A stretch of DNA of 64,000 bases from Inia geoffrensis. Its lineage: Eukaryota; Chordata; Mammalia; Artiodactyla; Iniidae. A program made the translations under genes and the position numbers. The notes under the pieces are model-generated. The model did no database searches. It saw only the letters and a list, made by a program, of their open reading frames with translations, and was not told the origin of the DNA. The stretch's first letter is position 1; each line of letters begins with the position of its first letter. The stretch is from positions 7,600,001 through 7,664,000 of the forward strand of contig CM070901.1 of the NCBI GenBank assembly GCA_036417435.1, given 5' to 3'. This document shows positions 1 to 11,908 of this stretch, piece by piece.

Positions 1-690
1 TAAGAACCTACAATGGATTGAGAGGATGCTGTTTGTACATGTGTGTTCAGTTTGTGAAAATCCAGCTAGCTTATACAATTCTGATACGTTGATCTGTCTG
101 AATGTAGTTTGTGCTTCATTACAAGGTATTAAAAAATGAATGAGAACTTTGAGGTCAACTGAACATGTCTAAGAGGTTCTGAGAGAAACCAGAAGGTCAT
201 TTTTAGTGGCAAATGTGATTCACAATAATTTCTGCCTGTATTCTGAAAATCTTCTCCAGAATTCTACTTCTTACTAGATATATTATTTTGGGTGACATAG
301 TTCACATCTGTACTCTCATATTATCTCATCTATAAAATGAAGAGTTTAGAATTCTTGAGTTATAAAGAGTCTTTGAGCTGTATAAGACATCTATGCATCT
401 TTTTTTTTCCTCCCTCAAATTTGATTTTTGTGTTTGGACTGTTTGGTTGAAAGAATATTTGAGCTCTCATGAAATGTGCAGGATGATTAAAGTTTTATTA
501 CATGCATAATTCTTGGAAATGCATACTCCTTCTATCATATATATTAGCAAATAGTCATCCAGTCCTTCAAAAATAGAATTTACATTTTAAGAGACACTTG
601 AGTCAAGATGCTATAATTTATACATTTACGTTAAACTGAAACAATAAGAGAACTGTCAAATAAACAAAAGCAAAAGCAAAATAAATCTGG
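1..690. other. AT-rich sequence, nothing certain
   Basis: I see no gene in this stretch. Around 250-365 there is a weak resemblance to a MIR SINE (a short run like 'catctataaaatga', which matches the MIR 'tcatctgtaaaatga' motif), but it is too decayed to call. The rest is AT-rich sequence without open frames of note. Confidence 0.5.
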
Positions 691-1323
691 ACTTAGTAAG
701 AAAAAACTTTATTCAAAAGGATTGTTAGTAAGAAAAGACTTTATTCAAAAGGGTTGTTAGTAAGAAAAGACTTTATTCAAAAGGGTTGTCATCATGGGGG
801 AAAGACCTATAGAAGGAGGATTACTGCAGTAGGGGGCATTCTCTGATCCTACAATCATCAAGTGTCTCAAGGGTTATGAAAAAAGGGGTTTTCTTTTATA
901 GAGAGAAGTCAACAATGCTGAAAAGAATTGTGTGTGTGGAAATAGAACGAAAAGTGTGAGAAGTGGGAAGAAAGGATGGTATGATCAGAAAGCAGATCTG
1001 AGAATGTCTTATCCTAAAGCCAGCCTATTTCCCAGGAGGACCTATTGAGGATGGATTGTCTGCTGGCTCAGGATGAGAGTGGGCCAGATGTCCCAGAGTC
1101 TGGGGGAAGGAGATTATCTTAACCAGAGATTGATTAATAAACATTTTATTCCAATTAATCAATGAGGACGAGCAGTTCAGCTAATCATTTATGAACCAGA
1201 GAGTGGAAATTTGGAGGGATGATTTTGGTCTTGTCCTAGGTAAACAAAGAGGGTATCTAGGAGTATTTATTTGAGACATATGGGGAAATATGGTTGTTTA
1301 GAATAAGTAGTTTTCCAGAGCAT
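690..1323 (-). mobile_element. Possible LTR-like ancient repeat (uncertain)
   Basis: The stretch starts with the triplicated minus-strand AATAAA motif and continues with moderately GC-rich, non-coding sequence of a texture seen in old ERV LTRs. No clear terminal TG..CA ends or target duplication were found. It could equally be unique sequence. The call rests on composition and the polyadenylation motif only. Confidence 0.3.
693..788. repeat. 32-bp unit tandemly repeated three times
   Basis: Three head-to-tail copies of a 32-bp unit lie at 693-724, 725-756 and 757-788. Copies 2 and 3 are identical; copy 1 differs at two bases. Each unit contains 'actttattca', whose complement carries the AATAAA polyadenylation hexamer, so the minus strand has three closely spaced polyadenylation signals. 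The copies abut without spacers. The placement at the edge of a possible minus-strand LTR suggests a duplicated polyadenylation region, which is inference. Confidence 0.9.
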
Positions 1324-1334
1324 AAGTGGAATTT

Positions 1335-1704
1335 ATTTTTCTTTTTTTTAAAATAAATTTATTTATTTGTTTTTATTTTTGGCTGTGTTGGGTCTTTGTT
1401 GCTGTGTGCAGGCTTTCTCTAATTGCGGTGAGTGGGGGCTACTCTTTGTTGCGGTGCGCGGGCTTCTCATTGTCCTGTCTTCTCTTGTTGCGGAGCACAA
1501 GCTCTAGGTGCACAGGCTTCGGTAGTTGTGGCACGTGGGCTCAGTAGGTGTGGCTTGCGGGCTCTAGAGCGCAGGCTCAGTAGTTTTAGTGCATAGGCTT
1601 AGTGGCTCCATGGCATGTGGGATCTTCCCAGTCCAGGGCTCAAACCCGTGTCCCTTGCATTGGCAGGCAGATTCCTAACCACCGTGCCACCACCAGGGAA
1701 GCCC
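1335..1704 (-). mobile_element. CHR-type tRNA-derived SINE, long form
   Basis: The minus strand reads from the SINE head 'gggcttccctggtggtgg' (complement of 1686-1704) through a tRNA-like region and a tRNA-unrelated body to an A-rich tail (T-rich here, about 1340-1375). Flanking copies of 'aagtggaattt' (1324-1334) and 'aagtagaattt' (1705-1715) are an 11-bp target-site duplication with one mismatch. The length of about 370 bp matches the long CHR-1-like form. It is non-coding and relies on L1 enzymes for movement. The mismatch and scattered decay suggest moderate age. Confidence 0.85.
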
Positions 1705-1715
1705 AAGTAGAATTT

Positions 1716-2394
1716 CTTAATCTTTGCTGTTTGTCAGGATAACAAGACAGGTAAAATTTACATGGTCAGAGCTACAAAATAATCAGTACATAGGCAAAGT
1801 CTTATTGGAGGAATATAGTGGCAATAGATAGGGATATTTTACAAATACATTGCATTATATAATCCTGATCTTGTACTAACTCTGAACAAGAAATGCAGAT
1901 TCAGCAATTTTTACATAATGACTACAAGGATATGAAATGGAATAATGCCTTAGTATGCCCAAGGAGAAGCCAGTATATGCACCAGGATTGTACACTGAAC
2001 ATAAAATAAGCTTCATACTCAGCAGAGAAATAGAATACAATCAGAATCCAATTTTTTGTCTGTCCATGTTAAGAATAAACTGTATTTAGAAATAATTAAG
2101 AAAAAAATGAGCATCGCACAATCTAAAATGGAATTTCTACCTATAATTAAAAGTAGTAAAGTAAAAGTAATGCAGAATAACTGATTTGTACACATATTCT
2201 TTTAAGAGAAATATTTAAGCTTGTATTATTTATTCAAATAACTGTGTTGTAAAATGTCTACCATCCTAGCACCTCTTTATACCTCTTCCCAAAATAAAGC
2301 AGATTAAAGGTTTTTATCCAGATATTCTTTGTTGTTATTGTCAAACTGAAGCATGACAGAAATATAAATTGGTGATAGAAAGTCTCCCCTAAAT
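1716..2394. other. AT-rich, nothing recognised
   Basis: No gene, RNA or clear repeat was identified. The possible LTR upstream of the SINE may continue a little way into this stretch, but I could not establish an end. Confidence 0.5.
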
Positions 2395-3876
2395 ATAAGC
2401 CAAAACAATCTTGAGAAAGAAGAACAGAGCTGGAGGAATCATGCTCCCTGACTTCAGACTATACTACAAAGCTACAGTAATTGAAACAGTATGATACTGG
2501 CACAAAAACAGACATATAGATCAATGGAACAGGAAAGAGAGCCCAGAAACAAACCCACACACTATGGTCAATTAATCTATTACAACAAAGGAGACAAGAA
2601 TATAAGATGGAGAAAAGACAGTCTCTCAAATAAGTGGTTCTGGGAAAACTGGACAGCTACATGGAAAAGAATGACATTAGAACATTCTCTAACACCATGT
2701 ACAAAAATAAACTCAAAATGAATTAAAGACCTAAATGTAAGACCAGATGCTATAAAACTCTTAGAAGAAAACATAGACAGAACATTCTTTGACAAAAATC
2801 GCAGCAATATTTGTTTGGATCCACCTCCTACAGCAATGAAAATAAAAACAAAAATAAACACATGGTACCTAATCAAACTTAAAAGCTTTTGCATAGTAAA
2901 GGAAACCATAAACAAACAAACAAACAAAAAAACCTATGGACTGGGAGAAAATATTTGCAAATGATGCTACCGACAAGGGATTAATTTCCAAAATATACAG
3001 ATGGCTCATACAGCTTAATATCAAAAAAACCAAACAACCCAATCAAAAAATGGACAAAAGATCAAAAGAGACATTTCTCCAAATAAGACATTCAGATGGC
3101 TAATAGGCATATGAAAAGATGCTCGATATCACTAATTACTAGAGAAATGCAAATCAAAATTGCAATGAGGTATCACCTCACACCAGTCAGAATGACCATC
3201 ATTAAAAAGTCTATAAATAAACAATGCTGGAGAGAGTGTGGAGAAAAAGGAACCCTCCTACACTGTTCATGAGAATGTAAACTGGTGCAGCCACTATGGA
3301 GAACAGTATGGAGTTTCCTCCAAAAAACTAAAAATAGAGTTAACTTATGATCCTGCAATCCCACTCCTGGGCATATATCAGGAGAAAACTCTAATTCTAA
3401 AGCATACATGCACCCCAATGTTCATTGCAGCACAATCTACAATAGACAAGACATGGAAGGAACCTAAATGTCCATATACAAATGAATGGATAAAGAAGGT
3501 GTGGCATATACTTACATATATATATAATGAAATACTACTCAGCAATAAAGAAAGAATGAAATAATGCTATTTGCAGCAACATAGATGGACCTAAATATTA
3601 TCATGCTAAGTGAAATAAGTCAGATAGAGAAAGACAAATATCATATGATATCACTAATATGTGGAATCTAATTAAAAAATGATACAAAAGAACTTTATTA
3701 CAAAATAGAAACAGACTCTCAGATCTTGAAATCAAATTTATGGTTACTAAAGGGGAAACATGGGGGGAAGTGATAAATTAGGAGATTGGGATTAACATAT
3801 ACACACTACTATGTATAAAATAGATAATAAGGACCTACAGTATGGCACAGGGAACTATATCCAATATTCTGTTAAA
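2395..3876 (+). mobile_element. 5'-truncated LINE-1, 3' end of ORF2 and 3' UTR
   Basis: This is a decayed copy of the last third of L1 ORF2 plus the 3' UTR. It aligns by eye with the C-terminal part of the intact L1 at 38120-39350: 'agctggaggaatca', 'ctccctgacttcagacta' and the 'gcctaatgaatggataaag'-like end are all recognisable. Open pieces at 2491-2721 and 3238-3564 are fragments of this ORF2, and stops and frameshifts separate them. The copy ends in a short A run at 3866-3878. It is an older subfamily than the full-length L1, judged by divergence, and is inactive. Confidence 0.9.
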
Positions 3877-3879
3877 AAA

Positions 3880-4796
3880 AAAGAAAGTATCTTCATACTC
3901 ATATTCTGTATTTCTCATCTGTTTTTATTTTTCTTTTGCTTTTGTAGCTCTGGAATTCTTAGTAAATTAACATTTACTTCTGCATTTATAAAGCAATTTC
4001 TGGTTATGCTCATTCTGTTAAATGGGACCAATGCATGAATGACCTAATCAGCAAAATTACTGTCACAACTCTACCTTGTGAAACACGATTCTGTGATTTT
4101 TCTGGGTCTAGCTCCTCAAGATTTTCAAAACTTCATGGACAACAGAAGATTAACAATAGGTATCCACTGTGTGATGTCAACTGAAAGAAAAACACTGACA
4201 GGCAACTTGACTGTCAAGCAGAGTAACAGCAGCTCTTTAAAGGGTTTGCAAACTGGGGAGACATGGTCTGGTTGAATACCACATGGTGTGCCCACCATTG
4301 AGGCAAACGGGCAGAGTCTACAAAGGTAAAAACTGCAAACAAGGTATGAAAGTCATTCGGTCCTGACTGTTTGGTGGGGAACTGTTAACAGTTCTTTTGG
4401 TTCACTACTTTCCAAATGTCAATCCCAAGCAGAGGAGAGACTGTCAGGTAGCTGTCTTTTTCCATTGCTCTGCGGACTGTTATCAGTCATCATGGTGTTT
4501 CTCATGCTAACCCTGGCCTCTTTTCTTTTTGTCCTATTGTCAGTGAATTTATTCACTCTACATTTAATCTCTTTGAGTTTATGTGTCTATGTTATTAACT
4601 TTCATAGTAAAGCAAAATGTATTTATATAATCAGGAAAATTTAATGTCCATAAATGATAATATCAAAGGGACATAAGGGAGATTAACATTGCATCACGTT
4701 TGTTAAGCTCCTACAGTGTGTTTTTAACTGTAACAGAAGGAATTCTTCAATTTTAAATATCTTTTACAAGCCAAACACTGCCACATATTTGACCTA
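3880..4796. other. No feature recognised
   Basis: This stretch between the truncated L1 and a SINE holds no recognised repeat or gene. It is slightly less AT-rich than its surroundings at 4060-4450, with no open frame above about 75 codons. Confidence 0.5.
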
Positions 4797-4808
4797 AAGA
4801 AATCCTTG

Positions 4809-5018
4809 GGCTTCCCTGGTGGCGCAGTGGTTGAGAGTCCGCCTGCCGATGCAGGGGACACGGGTTCGTGCCCCGGTCCGGGAGGATCCCACATGCTGCA
4901 GAGCGGTTGGGCCCGTGAGCCATGGCCGCTAAGCCTGTGCGTCCGGAGCCTGTGCTCCACACGGGAGAGGCCACCACAGTGAGAGGCCCACATATCGCAA
5001 AAAAAAAAAAAAAAAAAA
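4809..5018 (+). mobile_element. CHR-type SINE, short form
   Basis: The element starts 'ggcttccctggtggcgcag', has an RNA polymerase III A-box-like segment near 4820-4831 and a B-box 'gggttcgtgcc' at 4862-4872, and ends in an A tail of about 20 bases. Flanks 'aagaaatccttg' (4797-4808) and 'aagaagtccttg' (5019-5030) form a 12-bp target duplication with one mismatch. The roughly 210-bp length matches the shorter CHR-2-like form. Its frames on both strands are not proteins. Confidence 0.92.
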
Positions 5019-5030
5019 AAGAAGTCCTTG

Positions 5031-5330
5031 CATTTATGGAACAAATGTATTTAAAAATAGAAAGAAGAAATTCATATAAGAACCCTATGGAATTGGAATT
5101 ATTAATCTCCTTTAAACATGGGAGTATTGAGGGTGCAAGGGATTGATTAAATTTAATGACATCACATACTCTGGAAGTCAGAGCAGAAACTCAAATCTAG
5201 AGCTCTCCCCCTACATGAGCCATCCTTTTTTTTGCCACCCTTTTATTTTCTATAGATCACAATTTCAAATAGACACTGATGTTGTATATGTCAATAAAGT
5301 TCCTAATAGCCACAATATATATCATATTGA
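5031..5330. other. No feature recognised
   Basis: Ordinary AT-rich sequence between a SINE and a MIR. Confidence 0.5.
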
Positions 5331-5332
5331 GT

Positions 5333-5535
5333 ATTTACTACAGGTAGCACTGTTTAAGCGCAACACAACTATTGTCCCATTCAACCCTCACAGCTGTCCT
5401 AGGTTTTTGGTATTTTTCTCCTCCATTTTGCAGATGAAGGAAGCAAAGCAATGGAATTTCAAGTTACGCAGCTAGTGAGCATTGTAAATAACTAGGTGAG
5501 ATTCAAACCCGAGAAGTTTGACTTCAGAGCCCATA
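5333..5535 (-). mobile_element. MIR SINE
   Basis: On the plus strand the order is a 'ccattttgcagatgaagg' segment (5423-5440), 'gttacgcagctagtgag', then 'gattcaaacccgag' with 'gacttcagagccca'. This is the reverse complement of the MIR consensus order. MIR is a mammal-wide tRNA-derived SINE that has long been inactive. Divergence is substantial, and no target duplication is visible. Confidence 0.75.
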
Positions 5536-5689
5536 TGCAATCATCATTTAATAAAATGACACTACATATAATAAAAAATAATGACCAGGGTAATTGTACA
5601 AATATATGTTGCACTCAGTTCATAATATGGGAATGACAAACGTAGAGCAGCGATGGAGGAAGCCATGGTGATCTAGACTGAACTGAGAA

Positions 5690-5905
5690 TGTGTCTTCCT
5701 ATTTCATCCAACCGTTTACAAATCTTTTGCCCTCAACATCCTGGTATATATTTTGGTGCATATATGTATGCATTTGTGCTTAGTATATACCTAAGAGTGG
5801 GATTGTTAAACTGAGTATGCGTACTTTGGTTTTAGTGTATTTATAAAATGATGTCACAACATTATTATTTGGCAGATTGAAGGTGGCTAAGGTTTTCTGA
5901 TCGAC
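5690..5905 (-). mobile_element. Old L1M 3'-UTR fragment
   Basis: The text around 5750-5830 ('ggtgcatatatgtatgcatt', 'tatatacctaagagtggg') matches the antisense of an old L1 3' region that reads 'gggtatatacctaggagtgg' in many mammalian copies. The recognition is from memory. It is short and diverged. Confidence 0.45.
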
Positions 5906-6165
5906 ACATTTACAATTAAGCTATTTATTTACCATTTCTGTATAGAGACTTGACTGAGTTAGAATGCGAAGACATCAGCATCTGAATAGCAACTGAAATA
6001 TTTTCCCAAAATGATCATGTTGTTGGTATTCTGTTAACAATAGAAAACTCATTTTTTTCAACAATGTAAATATAGCAACCTCACTTTATGTATCAGAATC
6101 ATAACTGAAGTTGTGTAGCTTTCACCATTGTGAATTTTAGGTTTAACACAAAATATCACTGTGTT
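5906..6165. other. No feature recognised
   Basis: AT-rich sequence, with no repeat or gene identified. Confidence 0.5.
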
Positions 6166-6169
6166 AAAC

Positions 6170-6310
6170 CATTTTTATCAACACATTCTATGTCCCTAAA
6201 ACTATCCCCAAAGCAGGAGATACAAGAGTGAACAAAACAGACCTACCACTGCTGTCCAGGAACCTGAAGTTCAGTGAGGCATACAGACATTGTTATTAAA
6301 TATACTATTT
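6170..6310 (-). mobile_element. L2-like remnant
   Basis: The segment 'agagtgaacaaaacagac' followed by a 'ctgtccaggaacctgaag'-type stretch resembles the antisense of the L2 3' end ('agcagtgaacaaaacagaca...'). It is highly diverged, so the assignment is tentative. Confidence 0.4.
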
Positions 6311-6889
6311 CTATTTATGTAGATAATTACATTAACCATTAAAAGAATACAAAGATTTTTTGAAGGAGAAATGTGGGCACAGTGGAACGAACAACTAACC
6401 TGGGGGAAGAATTCACTGGGAATATTTATTCTGTTTTTCCATAAAATGTCTCTTTGATCTTGAACAAGGGCTGAAAACTGATGTTTCTAGATATCATCCA
6501 ATAGAACCCCTTATGTATAGAGAAATAAAGCAAAGTGCAGTAAAACCACCATATCATACATTTCTTGTATGTGTCTTTATTTGAGGGAGTGAACAATAGA
6601 TATGAAACCCGAAGTCCTCCATTAATTTAATCATTTCCAGCTTTCTAGTGTGTTTATTTTAGAGATACCTGCAAGGCCCATAGAAGTATGTTGGAATATC
6701 TGTCCCTGGACTAAATGGTTCCAGATTCCTGTTTTATCAGATTTCCTGGGTTTGCTTTTTCAGGTACTCTCCCTTTTCTCTTGCTGTTGACTCCTTCATT
6801 TTATTTTCTTCTCTCACGGCTTACTTGATACTTGTCTGTAGAACAACAAACTCCACTTCTATTTTCTAATTCTAAACTATCAGAGCCTG
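6311..6889. other. No feature recognised
   Basis: AT-rich sequence, with no repeat or gene identified. Confidence 0.5.
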
Positions 6890-7000
6890 GACTCCACACC
6901 AGAGATTCGTTTATTTGTTCCTTCATTTTACAAACAAGTATTGAGCACTTTCCTCTGTTAGGTACTATGCCCAGTGCTGCAGAGTCAGAAATGAAAATAC
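6890..7000 (-). mobile_element. L2-like remnant
   Basis: 'tatttgttccttcatttt', 'aagtattgagcactttcc' and 'actatgcccagtgctg' follow the antisense L2 3'-end pattern ('attcaacaaatatttattgagcacctactatgtgcc'). It is short and diverged. Confidence 0.5.
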
Positions 7001-7184
7001 TTGATCACCCCTGAAGAAAATCATGGAATCCAAGCCACGATTATCAACACTACTACAACTACATGAAATATAGATGGGGAACTTTGGGCAGATGGATAAA
7101 CAGGCATTATTGAAAATATTAACAGATTTAAAAATTATAATATTGTTTAATAAACTATGTATTAGAAAGCACCACAAATCATAG

Positions 7185-7611
7185 CTGTATTGCTGAATGA
7201 ATTTTCACATAGTGAACATAGCCATGTAACCAAAAGCCAGATGAATTACAGGACATTAACAATAGGCCAGAAAAAAAAACCCTCAACCCTGCTCCAATCA
7301 TCATCACATCCTTATAACACTTTAAATTAGTATTACCTCTTTTTGAAAATTATACCAATGGAATTATACAATCTGTATCTTTTTATTTCTGTTGCATGTA
7401 ATAATAGTTTATTTTTCTATTGCTACAATCATTCATGCACATATTTTTTGGTGTACACCTGTATACATTTCCTTTGAGGCATGGGTATGCACATCCTCAG
7501 CTTTAGTATGCTTATGGAAAATGTTATTATAATATAAATAATTTGGCAGACTGACAATGACTAAGGGTTTTTAATCAACTCTTCTCTATGTAAAAAAAAA
7601 AAAAAAAAAAA
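7185..7611 (-). mobile_element. Old L1M 3'-UTR fragment with A run
   Basis: The sequence 'acatagtgaacatagcc', 'tataccaatggaattata' and 'tttttggtgtacacctg' in this order matches the antisense of an old L1 3' region. An uninterrupted A run follows at about 7591-7611. The fragment at 5690-5905 is a separate copy of part of the same region. Confidence 0.5.
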
Positions 7612-8850
7612 ATCATGTCCATGCATTACAGAGTCTCACAATTCTCATAGTTAAGGAGCCTCTATATGCTAAAGAAAATTACTTAAAACCTCGTCTAAGA
7701 AGCATTCATATGAACACTTTATAATTCATTCAATTATATGCCTCCCTGGTGTTTTATGTATCATATACATACATATGTATTTGATCCTTTTGTTGAAGCT
7801 GTATTTAACTTTATGTTTTGTTTTAACAGCATGTCCTTTTATTAGAGCTACTGCCTGGAGGCAGAGCGTGATAACAAAAGGCAAATATTACATGCACAAT
7901 AGCATTTTTTACTTTATTTTTTTCAAAATATGTAACGATTAAATTATATGGCATTCCCAGAATCAGAGAAGGGAAGTAAAGAATCCATCCCCTTCTCCTC
8001 CACAGAGCCTCACCTCTCTCTGGAGGGTAAAATGATTTGCTGCCTCCCATTATGTGTGAGAACCCTGCACGGTAGTTTAGCATAGAAATAGAGGAGGATG
8101 ACAGCTGTGCTAGGAGCTGGCAAGAAACTGTAAGGAAGCAGAAACGCAATTACCCAACTTGGAATCTGACCAGGAAAATGGAAGTCATTGTGGGTTTTTT
8201 TTTTCACTTAAGTGTTAGACACTTTTAATGAACAAATGCTCTTTGTACTTTAGTTTTCCTCTTCTTGCAAAAACAAAACCAAAATACAGCCAACAGTTCT
8301 ATACATTTAGTTCTCAAAAAGAGTCTTTCTTTGATTTAAAATTGAAAAAGTGTCTGTCTGTAAAACAACATACTAGAATTATTCTGGCAGGTTTTGGCAA
8401 GTAGTATATTGAGTGATTGCATATTTTCTAAAAGGACAAAAAACAATTTTCAAATGAAAATGATCCACACAATTCCTCTACATAAAAATCTAAAATGCAG
8501 GGATTGAATTAAGAGCCTCAAATATTCCTTTATGTACCTCATTCTTGGATTATGATATGGTCTAATACTTTACTGTTTTTGTTTAACTCATAATAAAGAA
8601 TTTATGAATTATAAACCCATAAGGACCACGGAAAAATCTCAAAAATATTTGTATTGAGCAGGCTCTAAGCCATAATAGACTGGCTGCTATATATTGTTGC
8701 TAAATGTAGGGGAAATATTTTGGTTGTAGTTTCTCTGTTGTCAAAAAAAGACAATTGGGTAGCAAACGGGTTTGAAGAACATTATTATCTACAGTATCAT
8801 TATCTTTAAATTTTTAAAAAATATTTGAATTTTATTGTTGGTATTGTAGG
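7612..8850. other. No feature recognised
   Basis: Open frames here (for example 7823-8149 on the minus strand) have no family resemblance. The stretch near 7970-8180 is a little richer in G+C. Nothing can be assigned. Confidence 0.45.
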
Positions 8851-8854
8851 ATAT

Positions 8855-8965
8855 TAAGGCAAGGGAATCTGAGTTTTATCCTGGCTCAGCCACTTACTGG
8901 TTGAGTAATTTTAAAAAAGCTCGCTCTATAGGTGCTAAATATTTTTACAAATTTATGCAAGTCAC
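8855..8965 (+). mobile_element. Possible MIR fragment
   Basis: 'gaatctgagttttatcctgg' followed by 'ctcagccacttactggttg' resembles the MIR core 'ggttcgaatcctggctctgccacttactagctg'. Only the central part is preserved. Confidence 0.45.
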
Positions 8966-9690
8966 TAGGAAAATGAAGTTGATTTTCCCAGCAAGATTGT
9001 TTCCTAGGCAGAGATGTCAATATTTATAACTTGTGAGATGGCGTGCTATTCACTGCTTCACTTGCTGGCACTGAGTGTGACCAAATCAGTAAGAGAAATA
9101 CTCAGATCTATCAATTTGTGCCCTCCCCTCTTTAGCAAAAATTCCATACTTATCTCCAAATGTTCGCATGAGGTTTTGCACCCTTAATTACTAGTTATTT
9201 CAAGCATAATATTTCTTCCTCAGCATTAACTCATGACTACAACTCTGATGGCTCCACACAGGGGAATTCACACTGGCACAAGCTTAGTCTGTGTCTTATT
9301 CAAACCCTAGCTATGTACTTACCTCCTATCCCTACAGTAGCCAAAGGAAGGCAAACAATCTCATACTTAGGTTAACACTATATCCTTGTTTGACCTTTTC
9401 CTCCGTAAGATCTCACCAGGCCATTTTTTAAGCCTATTAAACTTTACTGTTTTTATAGCTACACACTAACTTTGATGCATTTCTCTTTGCTCATAAAATA
9501 GAACTCCAGTCTGCATTCCATTTTGTATAATTATTGCCCACTCCACAGGTTGGGGAAGAAAAGAAATATCATGCTTATTAGAGATATATATTAGAACAAG
9601 TGGGAAAAATTATATAGCTATCCAGTAGAGAGCCATCCCTTTGGGGGGTGGGCGGGCACTTTTATGGCCTTTCTAAATGGAACTATGCAC
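8966..9690. other. No feature recognised
   Basis: AT-rich sequence without an identifiable gene or repeat. Confidence 0.45.
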
Positions 9691-10440
9691 CCACCTGTTC
9701 ATGCCAGAGACGTGGAGGCTGCCACGTTCTCCCCTTCACCTCTCACCGCCAATCAATCAACAATTCCTAGCTCAACTTCCGCCATACTTCTCAGAAGTTA
9801 TTCATACTGATCCTCTCTGTCAATCTTCTAACCTAAATGTAAATCACATCTCACCTGAATCACTGCAGAAGCTATGTAACAGGTCTGCTCATATCCTTTC
9901 TCATCCCACTCTGCACACTCCTTCTCCTTAGGGACTGTTCTAAAAGCAGCCTGGAGGGGATTCCTGCGTGTGAAGTCCCCCACCATGGCTGATCTCAAGC
10001 CAACAATGTGAACATGGGAAGAGAGGTGTGGATAGATGTGCCCCATCTGTGAGCCAGTTCTCGCCCAGGCCAATTCCAGGCACCTGGGCAAATCTACTGT
10101 CCAGGGCCGGCTTAAAGCTCCTCTATGGTTTGTCTGTGTGGCTCTCAGTGAACTGGACCTAGTCCATCTCCCCCTTTACCTCTCCTTGCTTGCTAATCTC
10201 CACAGAGAGTGGATATACTTCCATCCTTACATTGTACTGTCCCTCCTCCCAGATTTCCCACATGTGATATTCCGTTTGAAGGAACAACTCTCCCACCTAC
10301 TACTCTAATCCTGTCTAATAATTTCAGGTCACAAATGGAAATTTATTTCCCTGGAAGTCTTTTACCTTCAAGACTAGGTCGTACATCTTTTCTATGTTCC
10401 TATACCATCTTGCAATTCATTATAATGCTTATCAAAAAGT
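9690..10440 (+). mobile_element. L2 LINE remnant
   Basis: Pieces such as 'cttcacctctcaccgcc', 'atctcacctgaatcactgca', 'ctgcacactccttctcc' and 'cttgcaattcattataatg' appear in the order expected for the 3' part of an L2 element. The copy is highly diverged and includes unalignable sequence near 9950-10100. It is inactive, with no usable reading frame. Confidence 0.45.
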
Positions 10441-11099
10441 GATGTTTTGTGTGTATTCTCTTTATTTTTGTATACTTTTTTTTGCTATATGACAGTAGCA
10501 GGTCCTCTCATATTGACTGTCATTACTTCTTTGCCAAGTAGTAGGTAATCAAGAAATATCCATTACATTATATTATATATTTCCCAAAGTAAATGTTAAA
10601 AACTTCAAGAATAACTAAAAATGGACTAATTCTAGTCTTACCCAGAGGCAATGGTTTGGAGAAGGAAGAGGTTCTCATGACTTGGGTTCCTGTTAAACAT
10701 TTCCTACTTTGTACTTGTGCCTTGGATAAGCCCTCTCAAAATGTCTCAATCACAGCCTTATGCCAGCTTTATTATTGCAATTAAGAAAATATATGTGAAT
10801 ACGTTATATTAGTCTCATTGTCATCATTCTTATCTCAACTTTAAGCATAAAGCACAGACAAATAGAATCGAAAACTAACATGACAGAAACAAGTATTATA
10901 AAATTAAATTAATACATCACGTTTTATAATATTCAAATAGCTTCATCATTATTATGTATTTTATTTTTGTGGAAGTTTAGGTACAATCAAGACTTTTGTG
11001 TGTGGATGCTACTTTTTCCTCATCATTATTATATTTTGTAACCTATTAGTAGAAGTTCATTTTAAAGACCTAATATTTTAACATAGATTGTTAATAGGG
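10441..11099. other. No feature recognised
   Basis: AT-rich sequence. The open frame 10593-10784 has no family resemblance. Confidence 0.45.
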
Positions 11100-11866
11100 T
11101 CAGTTCAGTGCCAAAACCAGAAACCACTTACAGCCATCAGCCCTTCATCTCCCAGGAGAGCTACAGTTTCACTTTATCCTTCTCTGACCTAAATCCAATG
11201 CAAGGAGAAAAAAAAGCGCCTAAGTTTCCAACATGCTGTTATACCACCACAGCGTGGTCATTAATTTGGCTTTAGCTTTTGCAAGCTGACCCTCTGCAGT
11301 TCCACCCTTCCAGATTTTATGTATTCAGTTTGAGGAAGGCCATTTTTTTCCAAAGCAGCCAGCTATTAACAGAAAGAAGAGAAAAACAAGATTTATCTTA
11401 TCCCACTCCATCCAAAACAAGGTGTTGTGCTTTCTGTGACTTCAATTTGACAAGTAAAGCCCTGAGCAGGCATGTAGCATCACCGCTTGTCACTATAAGG
11501 CAACAGAGTGGAAAAGATAGTGTAGGAATAAACAAGCGTAGCAGGTAACTAATTAAGATTAGGGGTCAGCAGTGAAAGATTTTCTATATCCAAGACACCC
11601 AATCCTGTCATATCTACTATAATACAAAAGATATATAACTGTCATGCAACAAACTCATTTGGAAAGAAAAAATTTTAAAAATTTTTTCTTCGAATTTTTA
11701 AAGCAGAAATAGCAGATGAAATGAAAATCTGAAAGTGAAGCAAAAAAAAAAAAAATGTGATAACTCGACCTTTATTTTACAAGTTTGTCACATTCAGAAA
11801 TCAAATTTCTTCCAAATGAGGAGATCAAACATTTCTATTCCCAATTCCCAATATTTAAAATAATAA
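11100..11866. other. Apparently unique, non-repeat block
   Basis: About 11100-11560 is less AT-rich and matches no repeat I know. An 89-codon open frame (11279-11548) begins without an ATG and shows no domain. It may be unique intergenic or intronic sequence. No function can be assigned. Confidence 0.4.
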
Positions 11867-11908
11867 TCTCCCTCTCTCTCTCTCCCCCCCCGCCTCTCTC
11901 TCTCCCTG
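11867..11908. repeat. CT-rich simple repeat
   Basis: A pyrimidine run made of CT dinucleotides with an internal C run. It is a simple repeat and probably length-variable. Confidence 0.85.

Noticed and set aside
693..788. Possible CRISPR-like direct repeats
   Set aside because: The three units abut without spacers and the DNA is mammalian. It is a tandem repeat.
4809..4885. tRNA gene in the SINE heads
   Set aside because: The A and B boxes are those of a tRNA-derived SINE. The cloverleaf is degenerate and the unit continues into a SINE body with an A tail.
11279..11548. 89-codon frame
   Set aside because: It starts at a TTG codon, has no ATG in a useful place and no recognisable domain.
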